From Arthrobotrys musiformis (Eukaryota > Ascomycota > Orbiliomycetes > Orbiliales > Orbiliaceae): a stretch of DNA of 64,000 bases. Under the pieces are notes generated by a model. The model did not search any database. It was not told the DNA's origin and saw nothing but the letters and a program-made list of their open reading frames with translations. Shown here piece after piece: positions 32,101 through 41,984 of the stretch. The first letter of the stretch is position 1, and each line of letters opens with the position of its first letter. The translations under genes and the position numbers were made by a program. Where the stretch lies: positions 1,178,001 to 1,242,000 of the forward strand of contig JAVHJL010000004.1 of NCBI GenBank assembly GCA_036971715.1, read 5' to 3'.

Positions 32101-33008
32101 TGGCAGAATCAATCGCGTTGGTATTGAGAGGCCGACGGTGGCGGTGGTGATGATATACATTCATCCGGTGCACGGGACCGAGAAGATTCTTCGTTCATGG
32201 GATGGTGCTGTGCGCTCTGTTCTCCGGTGCACATTAACCCCTCCTTCGCCCGCTGCAGCGATTTTCTGACGGTTGACTGGATGTGGACGGACTCTTGATT
32301 CTCATTTGGAGACAATAGAATTCCAGGTCTGTCAATGTGGTCTTCTTAGTCAGCATATAAATTTTCCACCGCCGGCGTTTGGCCGGGTTTGATTTCAATC
32401 CTCAAATTATTCCCCTTTTTGCTTTTTCCCAACTGGCCCACTTCGTCTCGAGCTCCACAGCAACACTTTCACGATTCTATCGCTGTTATCGGCGTCGTTA
32501 TCGTTGTCGCATCGCATCGCCGTTGTCGACATCGACGCTATTGGACCGTACTGTGGGGGTTCTGGTCTTTTCTACTCTGGTCTGTCCGCCACCGGGTTTC
32601 CCTTATTGTTCGGTCCAGTTGGGTGTTATTTCTGATTATATGATCTTATATAATCCAGTCTGCTTGTTTGTTTGTTTGTTGGGTGTGTGTGGTTCTGGAA
32701 TGGATGTTGAAGTTATATTGTATTGTGTTCTACACAAGAAAAGGCTGCAGCTGCTAACAGAGGCACCGCATTGAATTGCATTGGTGGTTGCCGTGCTAGG
32801 TGTGTGTATTACTTAATCTCCAACCCAACGCTCCTCCCACCGCATTCCCACCTCCACCTCCACCTACACCTCCATCGCCATCCCACGTCACCTCCAACCT
32901 CCACCTTCCACTTTCATCAACACCATCAACGTCGACATCACCGTCTTGGCCATCTCCCGGTGGCACCTCATCCCGAATAGTCGCCTTCCTATAATCCAGT
33001 GTCCCAAC
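29104..33008. other. long gap and probable BDF1 leader
   Basis: These 3.9 kb hold no gene I can support. The left third has short unrelated frames. From about 31440 the sequence turns T- and pyrimidine-rich, with an A/T homopolymer patch at 31451-31496 and CT-rich runs to 33000 (cctccacctccacctacacctcc near 32848). The region just before 33009 reads like a long transcribed fungal leader with several short upstream ATGs, and may contain a leader intron that I cannot place with confidence. Confidence 0.45.
31451..31496. repeat. poly-T / TTTTA microsatellite
   Basis: Runs of 4-8 T are separated by single A for about 46 bases, ending in ttttattttattttatttt. It is a simple sequence upstream of BDF1 and may act as a nucleosome-poor promoter tract. 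Confidence 0.7.
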
Positions 33009-35846
33009 ATGGCAAATCCTCCCTCGTCCCTGTCACCTCTTCCATCCGCTGATGCGGACTCCTCCAATACGTCGAAACAGGCTCCCACCACAAGCACAGC
33101 TGAAGCTACAGCTACAGCTGCAGCTACAAGCACATCCACCGCTACGGCAACAACCTCAGCCGACGGCTCCAAGGAGCTCTCGACGTCGGAAGCTCTCAAG
33201 AAGGACAGCAGCAATAGCATCGAGCCTGATACCGCGGTTCCTGTTGCAGACTCCAACGGCAGCAACGGGCATCCGGCCTCAACCCCACTAAAGCCGATCA
33301 CCGCGCCCTTATCTCCGCCAATTCCAACCCCTCCCTTCAACGAGTCCTTCGATACCTCAGCTACGGGCCAACGCGCAATGAGTAACCTCACCTTGGAGTC
33401 CCCGGAAGCTGCCTCGAAACCGGTCGAAATTCCTAGTGCTACCCCTGCCGCCCCTGGCGATTCCAACACCTCCAATCAGCCAATCACGACTGCCCCTGCC
33501 GTCGTCCAACAGCCCACCTCGGACGTCAGAGAAGCGCCCAAAACGTCTGAATCGCCTGAAATCGACATGAAGGACGTCGCTCCGACTCCAACTACAGAAG
33601 CTCCACCCAAATTGGGAGAAGGTCCAATTGCGGCATCCGTTGCCCAAGACGCTGAGATGCCAGACGCACCAGCTCACACCTCATCTCCACCTTCCATGAT
33701 CAGCTCTTCTTTGGTCCGTGCGCGATCAGAGTCTGCCGAGCCTGAGCGTCCTAACAAGCGCCAGAAGACAGCTGAACCTGAATCGCTGCCAGATGCCGCG
33801 GCTCCGGAGCACACCAACAAAACCAATGGCTCTCCACCAAAAACGGAGGCCACGAGTCCAGCTGCAATGGATACCAGTGCTGACCAGCCCGGACCTTCCT
33901 CAGCTTCGGCTGTGGCCCCAGCCCCGGCTGGTGGTTCTGCCAGGGCTCCATTCACAGGGGAGCCGATGCCAATCCATCAGGCCAAATTCGCGCTCTCCAA
34001 TCTCAAAAATATTAAGCGACTCAAGGACGCCCAGGCCTTCTTGAATCCTGTTGACCCTGTCAAGCTTCACCTGCCTACATATTTCGAGATCGTCAAAGAC
34101 CCAATGTCGCTCTTTGATATTGAGAGGAAGCTTACTGCCAATGAGTACCACAACCCGGAAGAATTGAGGGCAGATGTTCACTTGATGGTTCAGAATTCGA
34201 TTTTGTTTAACGGAATAGAGCACGCTGTAACACAATCCGGGATTCACATCCGTGACAAATACCTCCATTCTCTGGAGAAAATGCCACCAGCTGAAATCGT
34301 TTCGAAGTCGAAGCCCCCACCGAAGCGACCTGTCGTCTCCACGGCTGCGATTGCGGTTGCGCCTGTTAGTGTCCCGTCGCCAGCCGTCAATACCCTAGAC
34401 TCTAGAGTTCGCCGCGAATCGGCTCGAGCTTCGGCCCCGACCTCGGCTATGTCTCCGACCGCTGCGTCGCCAACCTTCTCGCTCACTCCTGGAGGGGTAC
34501 CACAGATCCGTCGAGACAGCATAGTAACTGCCGATGGGCGCCCAAAACGTCCTATCCATGCTCCACCTCCCAAGGACTTGCCATACTCCGATCTCAAGCC
34601 TCGTCGCAAGAAGTCTGTTGCCGAATTCAAGTTTTGTGAGGGAATCATGAAAGAATTGTGGAAGAAGCAGCACAATTCTATCGCCTACCCGTTCTATAAT
34701 CCAGTTGACCCGGTTGCGCTCGAAATTCCCGACTATTTTAAGATAATCAAGAAGCCAATGGACATGTCCGAGATTCAACGGAAGCTCAATCATAACGAAT
34801 ACAACAACTCCAACGAATTCGAGGCCGACATTCGTCTGATGTTTAACAACTGCTACAAGTTCAATCCACCAAACTCCCCGGTTTACGACTGTGGAAAGCA
34901 ATTGGAAGCCGTGTTTGACGACAAATGGTCACAGAAGCCGAGCTTCAAAGAAGAGACCCCAACCCCTCCAGTAGTTGCTGCGGAGGAAGAGGAAAATGAA
35001 TTCTCGGATGATGAAGATAGTGACGAGGACGCCCAGCCGGCGCTTGAGATGCTTAAGGCTCAACTTGGCGCTATCCACTCTCAAATCGAGACCATTGAGA
35101 AGAAGAAGAACAAGAAAAAATCTTCTCCTCCGGCCACGACCAAAAAGCACAAGAAAACTAGTAGCGCCAGTGCCGCCCCAGTTGGGAAGTCTACTCCGAA
35201 AGCTGCGCCCTTGAATAAGAAAAAGGGATCAGCCGCTAAGAAGAAGGAAGCCCCGGTTCCATACATGACTTTCGCGCAGAAGACTGAGCTTAGTGAGCGT
35301 ATCAATCAACTGTCGCCCCACAAAATGCAGCAAGTGCTCGCCCTTATCAAAACGTACCACCCGGATCTTGCTGTAAGTTTCCATTTCTTTCGATTTTATC
35401 AAGCGTGGGTACTAACGGTTTATAGGAGGGTGATGAAATCGAACTCGATATCGACGAGCTTGCTCCCGCTACTGTTCATAAGCTGTACATCTTTGTTACG
35501 GAGAACACGCTTCCGTCCGCCGAGTCAGCTGCCCCGGTCGCCCCTGCGCCTAAGATGCCTAAGGCCGCCCCGACGAAACAACGCAAGAAGAACAAGCCGA
35601 TGTCCGCCACGGAGCAAGAGCGCAAGATTCGCGAAATCCAGAGTCAGATTGAAGGCTTCGAGGGAGGGTCTCCAACTGAAGATGGACCAAGGTCTTTGGC
35701 CTCGATGGGAGCTAAGCGTATGTTTACAACCGGCGAACCACGTGACTACTTTCCTGATTGCTAATTTTTTTTTTGCAATATTTTTAGAAGCTGAGAGCTC
35801 GAGCGATGATGATCCGTCTTCCGGATCTGAGAGTGAGGAAGAATAA
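33009..35846 (+). CDS. BDF1: BET-family double bromodomain protein (Bdf1)
   Basis: The three exons are join(33009-35372, 35426-35717, 35788-35846), 904 aa. I chose the ATG of CCCAACATGGCAAATCC; an in-frame ATG 63 bp upstream exists but would add only Trp/His/Leu-rich residues. A Ser/Thr/Ala/Pro-rich region (1-310) precedes bromodomain 1 (about 320-425; LNPVDPVKLHLPTYFEIVKDPMSL, acetyl-lysine Asn in NSILFNG). Bromodomain 2 spans about 538-635 (YNPVDPVALEIPDYFKIIKKPMDM, Asn in NNCYKFNPP). An acidic stretch, a Lys-rich segment and the ET domain follow (about 750-830; MTFAQKTELSERINQLSPHKMQQVLALIKTYHPDLAEGDEIELDIDELAPATVHKLYIFV). The C-terminus ends SGSESEEE. BET proteins bind acetylated histone H4 and recruit TFIID; fungi have one or two. 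Confidence 0.95.
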   Translation: MANPPSSLSPLPSADADSSNTSKQAPTTSTAEATATAAATSTSTATATTSADGSKELSTSEALKKDSSNSIEPDTAVPVADSNGSNGHPASTPLKPITAPLSPPIPTPPFNESFDTSATGQRAMSNLTLESPEAASKPVEIPSATPAAPGDSNTSNQPITTAPAVVQQPTSDVREAPKTSESPEIDMKDVAPTPTTEAPPKLGEGPIAASVAQDAEMPDAPAHTSSPPSMISSSLVRARSESAEPERPNKRQKTAEPESLPDAAAPEHTNKTNGSPPKTEATSPAAMDTSADQPGPSSASAVAPAPAGGSARAPFTGEPMPIHQAKFALSNLKNIKRLKDAQAFLNPVDPVKLHLPTYFEIVKDPMSLFDIERKLTANEYHNPEELRADVHLMVQNSILFNGIEHAVTQSGIHIRDKYLHSLEKMPPAEIVSKSKPPPKRPVVSTAAIAVAPVSVPSPAVNTLDSRVRRESARASAPTSAMSPTAASPTFSLTPGGVPQIRRDSIVTADGRPKRPIHAPPPKDLPYSDLKPRRKKSVAEFKFCEGIMKELWKKQHNSIAYPFYNPVDPVALEIPDYFKIIKKPMDMSEIQRKLNHNEYNNSNEFEADIRLMFNNCYKFNPPNSPVYDCGKQLEAVFDDKWSQKPSFKEETPTPPVVAAEEEENEFSDDEDSDEDAQPALEMLKAQLGAIHSQIETIEKKKNKKKSSPPATTKKHKKTSSASAAPVGKSTPKAAPLNKKKGSAAKKKEAPVPYMTFAQKTELSERINQLSPHKMQQVLALIKTYHPDLAVSFHFFRFYQAWVLTVYRRVMKSNSISTSLLPLLFISCTSLLRRTRFRPPSQLPRSPLRLRCLRPPRRNNARRTSRCPPRSKSARFAKSRVRLKASREGLQLKMDQGLWPRWELSVCLQPANHVTTFLIANFFFAIFLEAESSSDDDPSSGSESEEE

Positions 35847-37757
35847 ATCATTCCCATTCTATTCGCTCTGACCCCTTAATACTTGTTACTTCTGTTATGT
35901 TCTTTGCCTATGGGTTTTTCTTCTGCTTCGGATACCTCTTTAGTTCTTCTTGTTCCTGCTGATTTCTTATATGCATACTCAGGTTTTCCCTGTTCTTTTC
36001 TTTTCTTTTTCTTTTTACATGAACTATCATTTTAGTCTACTAAACAACCCTCCACTATCACGACCACCATACCCTCCAATCACCACCTCAGGCCCCAAAC
36101 CCCCGCCAAAACTCTTTCCTGCTCTTCCCCTCATGGACTCTGTGAAGGAAGTTTATGAGATCATGTGCCACGTCACCAGGAAGAAAAAACAGAAATGACT
36201 ATGCATTTGTTGTTTTCTTCTCATGGAACGCACAAAATGATCCACCTCCTCCACGATCAATTATCGCTGTTACTGTTTTCCTTGTTCTTCCCTTCACAAA
36301 CAAAAACCAAAACACTCCAAAAACTCCATGTGTTTTTTTTCCCCTCGAACTCCTCAAAGCGGCGTATTTATTGAGCCGGAATCAAAAAAAAAGAGAGAAG
36401 AAGAAAGAGGATGAGAGAGAGGTGGGCGAGAGGGAAAGAAAAATTATTATAGCACAAATGATGCACTACGATAGGCTAATGTGGCAATAGTCTTCGCGAA
36501 TGAAAATTATTATTTTTTTCAAAAAAAAAAAAAAAAGCATTACTTTCCCCCGTTCCTTTGTTTTTGCTAGTCGAACTTTTTATCGGTTCGGTAGATCTTG
36601 CTTCCTAGTCTAGGGGTCACTACTTACTTGCTTCCGTTTCTTTGCTATGAGACATGGTACACGTAGATTATGGTAGTGCTGACTTTTTGTGACGTGAAGT
36701 TTCTGTGTAACGTGGATATGTTGGATTTTTTGCAGGAAGTTTTCGAGGTTCGGTGTTGTTTCTTCGGGGTGTTTTCGAAAATTTGGTCGAGGTCTTTGGC
36801 GTTTGTGCCATTTGGCGCTATAATATCTACAGAGGCGATTCCTGATGCGGATTCTGCTTTAGGCTTGGTGTTTTCTTTGGTTACGTTATCAATAGTGATA
36901 TTAATCGTCGCTGCGTTAGGGAATGCATCGAATTCGAGGGCGTCTTGGGAAGAAATGTCTGCGGCGTCAATTGTTTATGACTAAGTATTTAAATAGTTAG
37001 ATTTGGTGGTAATGCTATCAAAATAGGAACTAGACTTAGTATGCACGTAGGCTCGGTATCACGTTGGATATACCGTCATTCATACTCAAGATCTGTACAC
37101 CTTAGCTAATTATAATTCAAAATATTCCGCTTCTGAGCCCCAGATCTTTGCAGTCAATTGATGAAGCTGTACGCTTTGCTTAGATACTCATACCAATATT
37201 AATTAGACGCCGCTCGCTTCGATCTGCCAGTTCTATTTGACAAAACGTGTCGCGCCTCCATTGGTATCGAACATCAAAGCAGCCGCAGGAGGAGGGGGTA
37301 CAAAATTACTGTGACCATACGTTACCCCCATCGTAGACGTATTTAAGGGTCCGGGCAGACATTACAGCAGGCAGTTACGAGATATGACAACTAGCACTGC
37401 CAATTAAGTGAAGTGGAAGCAATTTACAAGGGAAGAGGTTTGTGGCAAAGATATAGCTCCAATTAATTCATCAATGGTGGCTAACTAGGGTGCATACATT
37501 GATACAGTTAAAATTAGAAACGATCCAGCGTAACCTCCACTGTAGAACACGTTAGCAAGAATATTTATATAAGTATTCACGAGTTGGAATTCCATTTGGA
37601 AAACATTCGTAAGGGAACGACGAAGTTATAACACACCTGTGAAGAAAGAAGACTCGAATACTCGCTACAACAGCCGAATCGACACGTAATTTCGGAACAC
37701 TCTTTGTAAAAACTAAACCATATATAAAACGAGAAACCTGTAGCTTAGCGCAACAAA
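35847..37757. other. intergenic between BDF1 and the RGG protein gene
   Basis: The first 600 bp are T/C-rich and likely BDF1 3' UTR. At 36518-36537 a run of T meets a run of 16 A with one C between. A frame on the minus strand at 36650-36978 is open for about 105 codons without a start and is listed separately. The rest (37000-37750) shows nothing I can interpret. Confidence 0.4.
36650..36978 (-). other. open frame without start codon, possible coding relic
   Basis: On the minus strand the frame reads TIDAADISSQDALEFDAF..., then ATINITIDNVTKENTKPKAE and VDIIAPNGTNAKDLDQIFENTP, and degenerates into Lys/Ser/Thr-rich sequence. After ENTP a neighbouring frame reads more naturally (EETTPNLENFLQKIQHIHVTQKL), which would fit a frameshifted relic or an exon of a spliced gene. 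No ATG, splice partner or family was found. Confidence 0.2.
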
Positions 37758-39333
37758 TCACGCAGTAGCTGTTGTCTCGGTCTTCTCAGCCTTCTCGGCC
37801 TTCTCTGCAGCGTCCTGCGCCTGCTCAGCCCATGTACCGCGGGGGGTTTCCGGTTCAACCGGGGTCTCTGGAGCCTTTTCTGCTTTTGGTTTCGACCCAG
37901 GGAGTGCCGGAAATTCAGCTTCATTACTAATATCAGCTGGTGTATTCGACTGTCGAGGCCCTCGGGTGTTATTGTTAGCATGTTGGTTTCCTCCACGCCC
38001 GTGGCCGCCCCCTCGATCACCGCGACCTCCTCGATCACCGCGGCCCCCTCTACCCCTTCCACCTCGCCCACGGCCACGGGGTGAGTGGAACGACTGATCT
38101 ATGTCACCTTCCGCACCTTCACCCTCTCCCTCTCGAGAGTAGCTAGCGTCTGGGTTAGAAATAAACCCAGAAACACCACCATGCGCTCCCCGGCGAGATC
38201 TGTTTGTGTAGCCTGATGGGTTATAATCCTCCTCGTTTTTGCTAACATCCCATTCTCGATTTGATACTGCCTTCAACTTTCGTTGGCGGTTCTGCTCCCG
38301 CTCGGCACTATTATAGTTGTTAGCTTCATTGTATATATATGCGTATACTCGACCCAATCGCCATTTTAGGAGAACTTACTCGAGTTCCTTTTTCTTCTTT
38401 CCATCCTCAACCTGTTTCTTTCTCTCATCGGCTCTGCGCTTAACCTCCTCTGCCTTCCGGACCTGCTCTGCTTCATTAAATTTCTGCTCGTCCTCGGCGG
38501 CGCGCTGGAGTTTCTCGATTCGAGCTTGGTTCTTGAGTCGCACAGCTTCCATGCGGCTCGCTAATTCATCCTCTGTAAGTTTCTGACGGTTGGGCCCACC
38601 AGTCACAATACGATTTCTAGATGGGAACTCTTTGCGTGGTATCCCGCCAGCGGGGCCAGTTGGTGGGGCAGCAGCAGCGGAGTTCTCTGCAGTCTCGCCT
38701 TCCGGATTTGGAGCCAACTCTGTTACTTCTGTGACTTCTGGCGTCGGATCTGTTTCTGGGGGTGTCTCTTTCTTGACTTCTTCCGCCGGTGCATTGTTTT
38801 CCGTCGGAGCAGTTGAAACAGGAGCAGACGCAGCAGGGGCGGGTGCAGCAGGAGCTGGCGCGAACCTGCTCACGATATTGCTCCCCGCACCATCGCCTCC
38901 CTTCCACTCGTTCGTCGGCGGTGGTCCGTTATGGCCGCCTCTACCACCACGACCCTTCTGCGCACCTCTGCCCCTCCCCCTTCCACGTCCATTGCCGCGG
39001 CCACGCCCGTTGTTGCCATGCGCCTTGGGTCCTGTTGGAATCACGACGTTCTCCTTTGGAGGCGAACGGTTGGGTACTATCTCGTCGTCGAAAAGGTCTT
39101 CGGCCGGTCGCCCGGTGTTCGAAAAGTCGTCCTCGAGCGAGGGAACGGTTTGCATGTCTTCCGCCTATTCGGTTTTCGTAAGCATCCATTTAAACCGTTT
39201 ACAAAAAAAATTTTGTCGCAAATGTTGCCTGATAAAAAAAAAACATTGGTAGGCGCAAACGCTGCCTCCATTCTAGGCATGCGGTCACCCCTAGATGTAG
39301 TGACTTTAAGAAAGAATATTATAATCTTACCAT
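37758..39333 (-). CDS. RGG-rich RNA-binding-type protein (Stm1/SERBP1-like layout)
   Basis: The three coding exons are complement(join(37758-38307, 38380-39164, 39331-39333)), 445 aa. The first coding exon is only the ATG (39331-39333), followed at once by GTAAGA; the acceptor AATAG at 39165 continues the frame as MAEDMQTVPSLEDDF. The protein has two Arg-Gly-rich blocks (residues about 55-80 GRGRGNGRGRGRGRG and near 360-390 RGRGRGGRGRGGRGD), a Pro/Ala/Thr-rich spacer, and a charged coiled-coil-like region (DELASRMEAVRLKNQARIEKLQRAAEDEQ... KKQVEDGKKKKELD). The end is NEAEFPALPGSKPKAE and an Ala/Glu tail. RGG blocks with a charged helix and an EFPALPG end match mRNA/ribosome-associated proteins of the Stm1/HABP4-SERBP1 kind, but I cannot confirm orthology. 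The role in translation or mRNA storage is inferred. Confidence 0.72.
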
Positions 39334-39870
39334 CTTGATGTCTGTAGCTAAAGAAGGCAAGAGCGAAAGTTTCTCGGCGGGATTCGTGCGTGCGTGAAAG
39401 ATGATAAGGTAGAACAAAAATTCGATCAACGGGGAGACAAGGGACCGAGCTCGTATTTAAGAGGGGAACCAGACCTTGCCCCGCTGCGAGCTAGTCTCAA
39501 TATTTAACCTAATTCTGGCCTGTTCCCCCGCGCTAATCCTGCCTTTTCGCGCTGGTTCCTGGCGACGGATGGTGGGCAAACGGTCAAACATGAAAATGTT
39601 GGTTCGGCAAGCTTGGATAAGTAAATTAAGGATCACGAGGGAAATTATATGAGAGTATATCTGGTGATATGATGACATGGGAGTAAAAATATTGTACAGA
39701 GTCGCTGCATTTCGTCTATGTATAAAGTGCATCTCAGGTCGCACAGTAATATTCTTTTGAGGGTATCCTTGAACGCCGAAAAACCCACAGAAATATGGTA
39801 CAAAATGTCGTGTGCAGGAGACGCACAAAACTATTCCCCGCAGGGAAATTAGTAATGCGATGGCTTTCTA
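39334..39870. other. upstream of the RGG gene and downstream of UTP7
   Basis: These 537 bp lie between two minus-strand genes. The stretch next to 39334 should contain the RGG gene leader and promoter (aaagatgataagg near 39400); the rest is the UTP7 3' side. No additional gene is visible. Confidence 0.4.
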
Positions 39871-41652
39871 TCACCTTGCGGGCGGCCTGTAGAATCTTGA
39901 GACTGCGGGGCCTAATTCTTCTCGCTTCGATTCTGCGAGGCCCTGTGCTGCTCGCTTCCGCTTTTCCTTCATCTCCTCTAGTTTGAGGCGCTTTAGGTCG
40001 ATAATGTTTTTCTTGCCTGACTTGCGAAGGTGCCGTCTGAGTGCAGAGTTTTTGCCTCTCTGGCGGTTTCTTATTTGCAATTTCTCTTCGGCCTGTGGGG
40101 TAAGTTGTTAGCAATCTGGATAACTAAAATCGGGCCAAACGACACCAGTCCGCATACCTTTTTCTTCTCGGCGTCTTGCCACGTCTCTCCGTCCTTCTCT
40201 GAAGCCTTCCTCCTGTCCAAGGTACCGATAAAGTCCGGGTCCAACGAAATCATCTCCGGCTTCAATTTGTTCAACAATAACTTGACCTCGGCCTCTTGTC
40301 GCTGCTTCTTGCCCTCGAACGGGTTCAACTCCAAGGCATCGAAGTTGGCTTCTCCAGCTCCAGGGACGATAACGGATTCAAATCCTTGTGCATGTCCAAC
40401 ACCGAGGATATCCTCAAATGGACAGAACCTAACATCTTCGACAACATTTGCGGGTGTGTGGTGCTGAAGATATGGCGAGTTTGCCTTCGTCCGTAACGCA
40501 TCCTTCCATACCTGTGTATGGGATCCCCATCCAACGGCCAGCATGCCCCGGTCGGATATATGAAGAGATTTCGCTGGTATGGGTGTCGAATAACTATGCA
40601 CTTTCTTGTACATTCGGATATCCCAGATACTAACGAGTGATTCTTGCCCCGCCGTCGCCATGTAATAGCCTTCTCTGTCCACCGAGATGGCCCTGACTGG
40701 GCCTTTATGGCAAAGCATTTGGACCAATGGTGTTGTTACATTCGGTGACCATAATGTAACTAACCCTTTCGCATGCCCGACGTGTATCACCGCATTCCGT
40801 TGGTTTTGTGTCATCGACATCGGGCTCCCCTGCTTCGTATTAATCTCACAGACGTGCTGACCAGTAGACGTGTCTTGGTACTTTAACCAGCCTGCATTTC
40901 CGATTGTAGCGAGAAGAAAGTGGTATGGCAAGAACTCCATGTTTGTAACTTCGATGTGGTTCTTGAGGCAGTGGATTTCAATTCCCTTTAGATCGTAGAT
41001 GTAGACGTACTTTTTCTGAGAGACGGCGAAGAATTGGGAGTTATGAAGCCATCTAACACTCTTATTAGCATCCGGTCCGTTTTTAGACCACAATTTAGTC
41101 TTACTTGACATCGCGAATCGTTTCATTCAGCTGTAGCTCGGTATGCAGAGATGACGATCGCCAGTCGAACGCTGCGACATGACCTTTCCTTCCTCCAAGC
41201 AACAAATCCGTGCCGTTCCGGTTGTAGTCGATACAATATGGTCCGAAAGTCGGTAGCTTTAACTCGAATCCCTTCTTTGCTGTTCCAATGTCCACTTCCT
41301 TCTGGAGTTCCTTCTGCGAAAAGTGGTATGTCTTCTCAAGGCCCTCCGCCTCCAAGTAGCCTGGGCTCTCCTCCAGTAATAATTCGGCGGCTTTAGCTTG
41401 TATGGCTCCTTCCCTGAACTTGTTTTCCATGCGCTTCATGTTCTCTCGTAGTCTCGTCGCTTTGATGCCCTTAACAGGTACCTGCGCACCCCTGCCATAC
41501 TCTTGAACGGCATTTTTTCTGAACCTTTGGACTGCCTTTTCTTCAGCTTCGGCCTCGGTGTCATGTCGGTTCTTCTGCAATGAAGTTTTAGCGGAAACTT
41601 TAGTAGGTCGCGTAGAGGCGACCACCGTCGGGCCTTCGTCGTCAGAAGCCAT
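39871..41652 (-). CDS. UTP7: SSU processome WD-repeat protein Utp7 (WDR46)
   Basis: The three exons are complement(join(39871-40092, 40158-41058, 41105-41652)), 556 aa, with frame kept throughout. The N-terminal helix-rich region (RLRENMKRMENKFREGAIQAKAAELLLEESPGYLEAEGLEKTYHFSQKELQKEVDI) is typical of Utp7/WDR46. Next comes a seven-bladed WD propeller (GPYCIDYNRNGTDLLLGGRKGHVAAFDW, VRWLHNSQFFAVSQKKYVYIYDLKGIEIHCLKNH, GPVRAISVDREGYYMATAGQESLVSIWD). The BING4 C-terminal domain follows (SPYLQHHTPANVVEDVRFCPFEDILGVGHAQGFESVIVPGAGEANFDALELNPFEGKKQRQE), and a Lys/Arg-rich tail suits the nucleolus. Utp7 acts in early 18S processing. The gene is divergent from TSR1 with only 332 bp between start codons. 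Confidence 0.95.
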
Positions 41653-41984
41653 GGTGGGGATATCTGCTGGGTTTCGGTAAGATGAAATTTAAGAATTGAA
41701 GGTTGTCTGAACTTTTTTTTTTTCCTCAGTTCGCGCGACGAGCTTTTTTAGTTCTTAGCTGCAGCTCACGTGCTGATAAAGTCGCACACAAAAAAAAACA
41801 CAAGCAACAATTTTTCTGCATCGGTTTTTTTTTTTTTTAAATCATAGCTTCCATACCCACATCGCCTAGCAGCCTGCAACCTTGCAGCAGCTTACGATTC
41901 TACCTTAAATACCCCGAAGATCGAATATTTATACTTCAACACAGCTATAAATAGCTCGAAGGTACCTATCGAAGACCATTCACC
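41653..41984. promoter_or_regulatory. bidirectional promoter between UTP7 and TSR1
   Basis: A 332-bp region lies between the divergent ATGs of two ribosome-assembly genes. It carries CACGTG at 41767-41772 (CAGCTCACGTGCTG), a T11 run near 41711, an A9 run near 41791 and a T12 run near 41826. Poly-dA/dT tracts flanking a palindromic site fit a shared nucleosome-free promoter. Whether the two genes are co-regulated is an inference from the layout. Confidence 0.55.

Noticed and set aside
32946..33008. Alternative BDF1 start 63 bp upstream
   Set aside because: The added 21 residues are unlike BET N-termini, while the ATG at 33009 has a good context and starts a typical Ser/Pro-rich region.
36670..36984. 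Plus-strand frame of 104 codons with hydrophobic C-terminus
   Set aside because: It is the mirror of the minus-strand open stretch and has no better support; promoter and splice context are missing.
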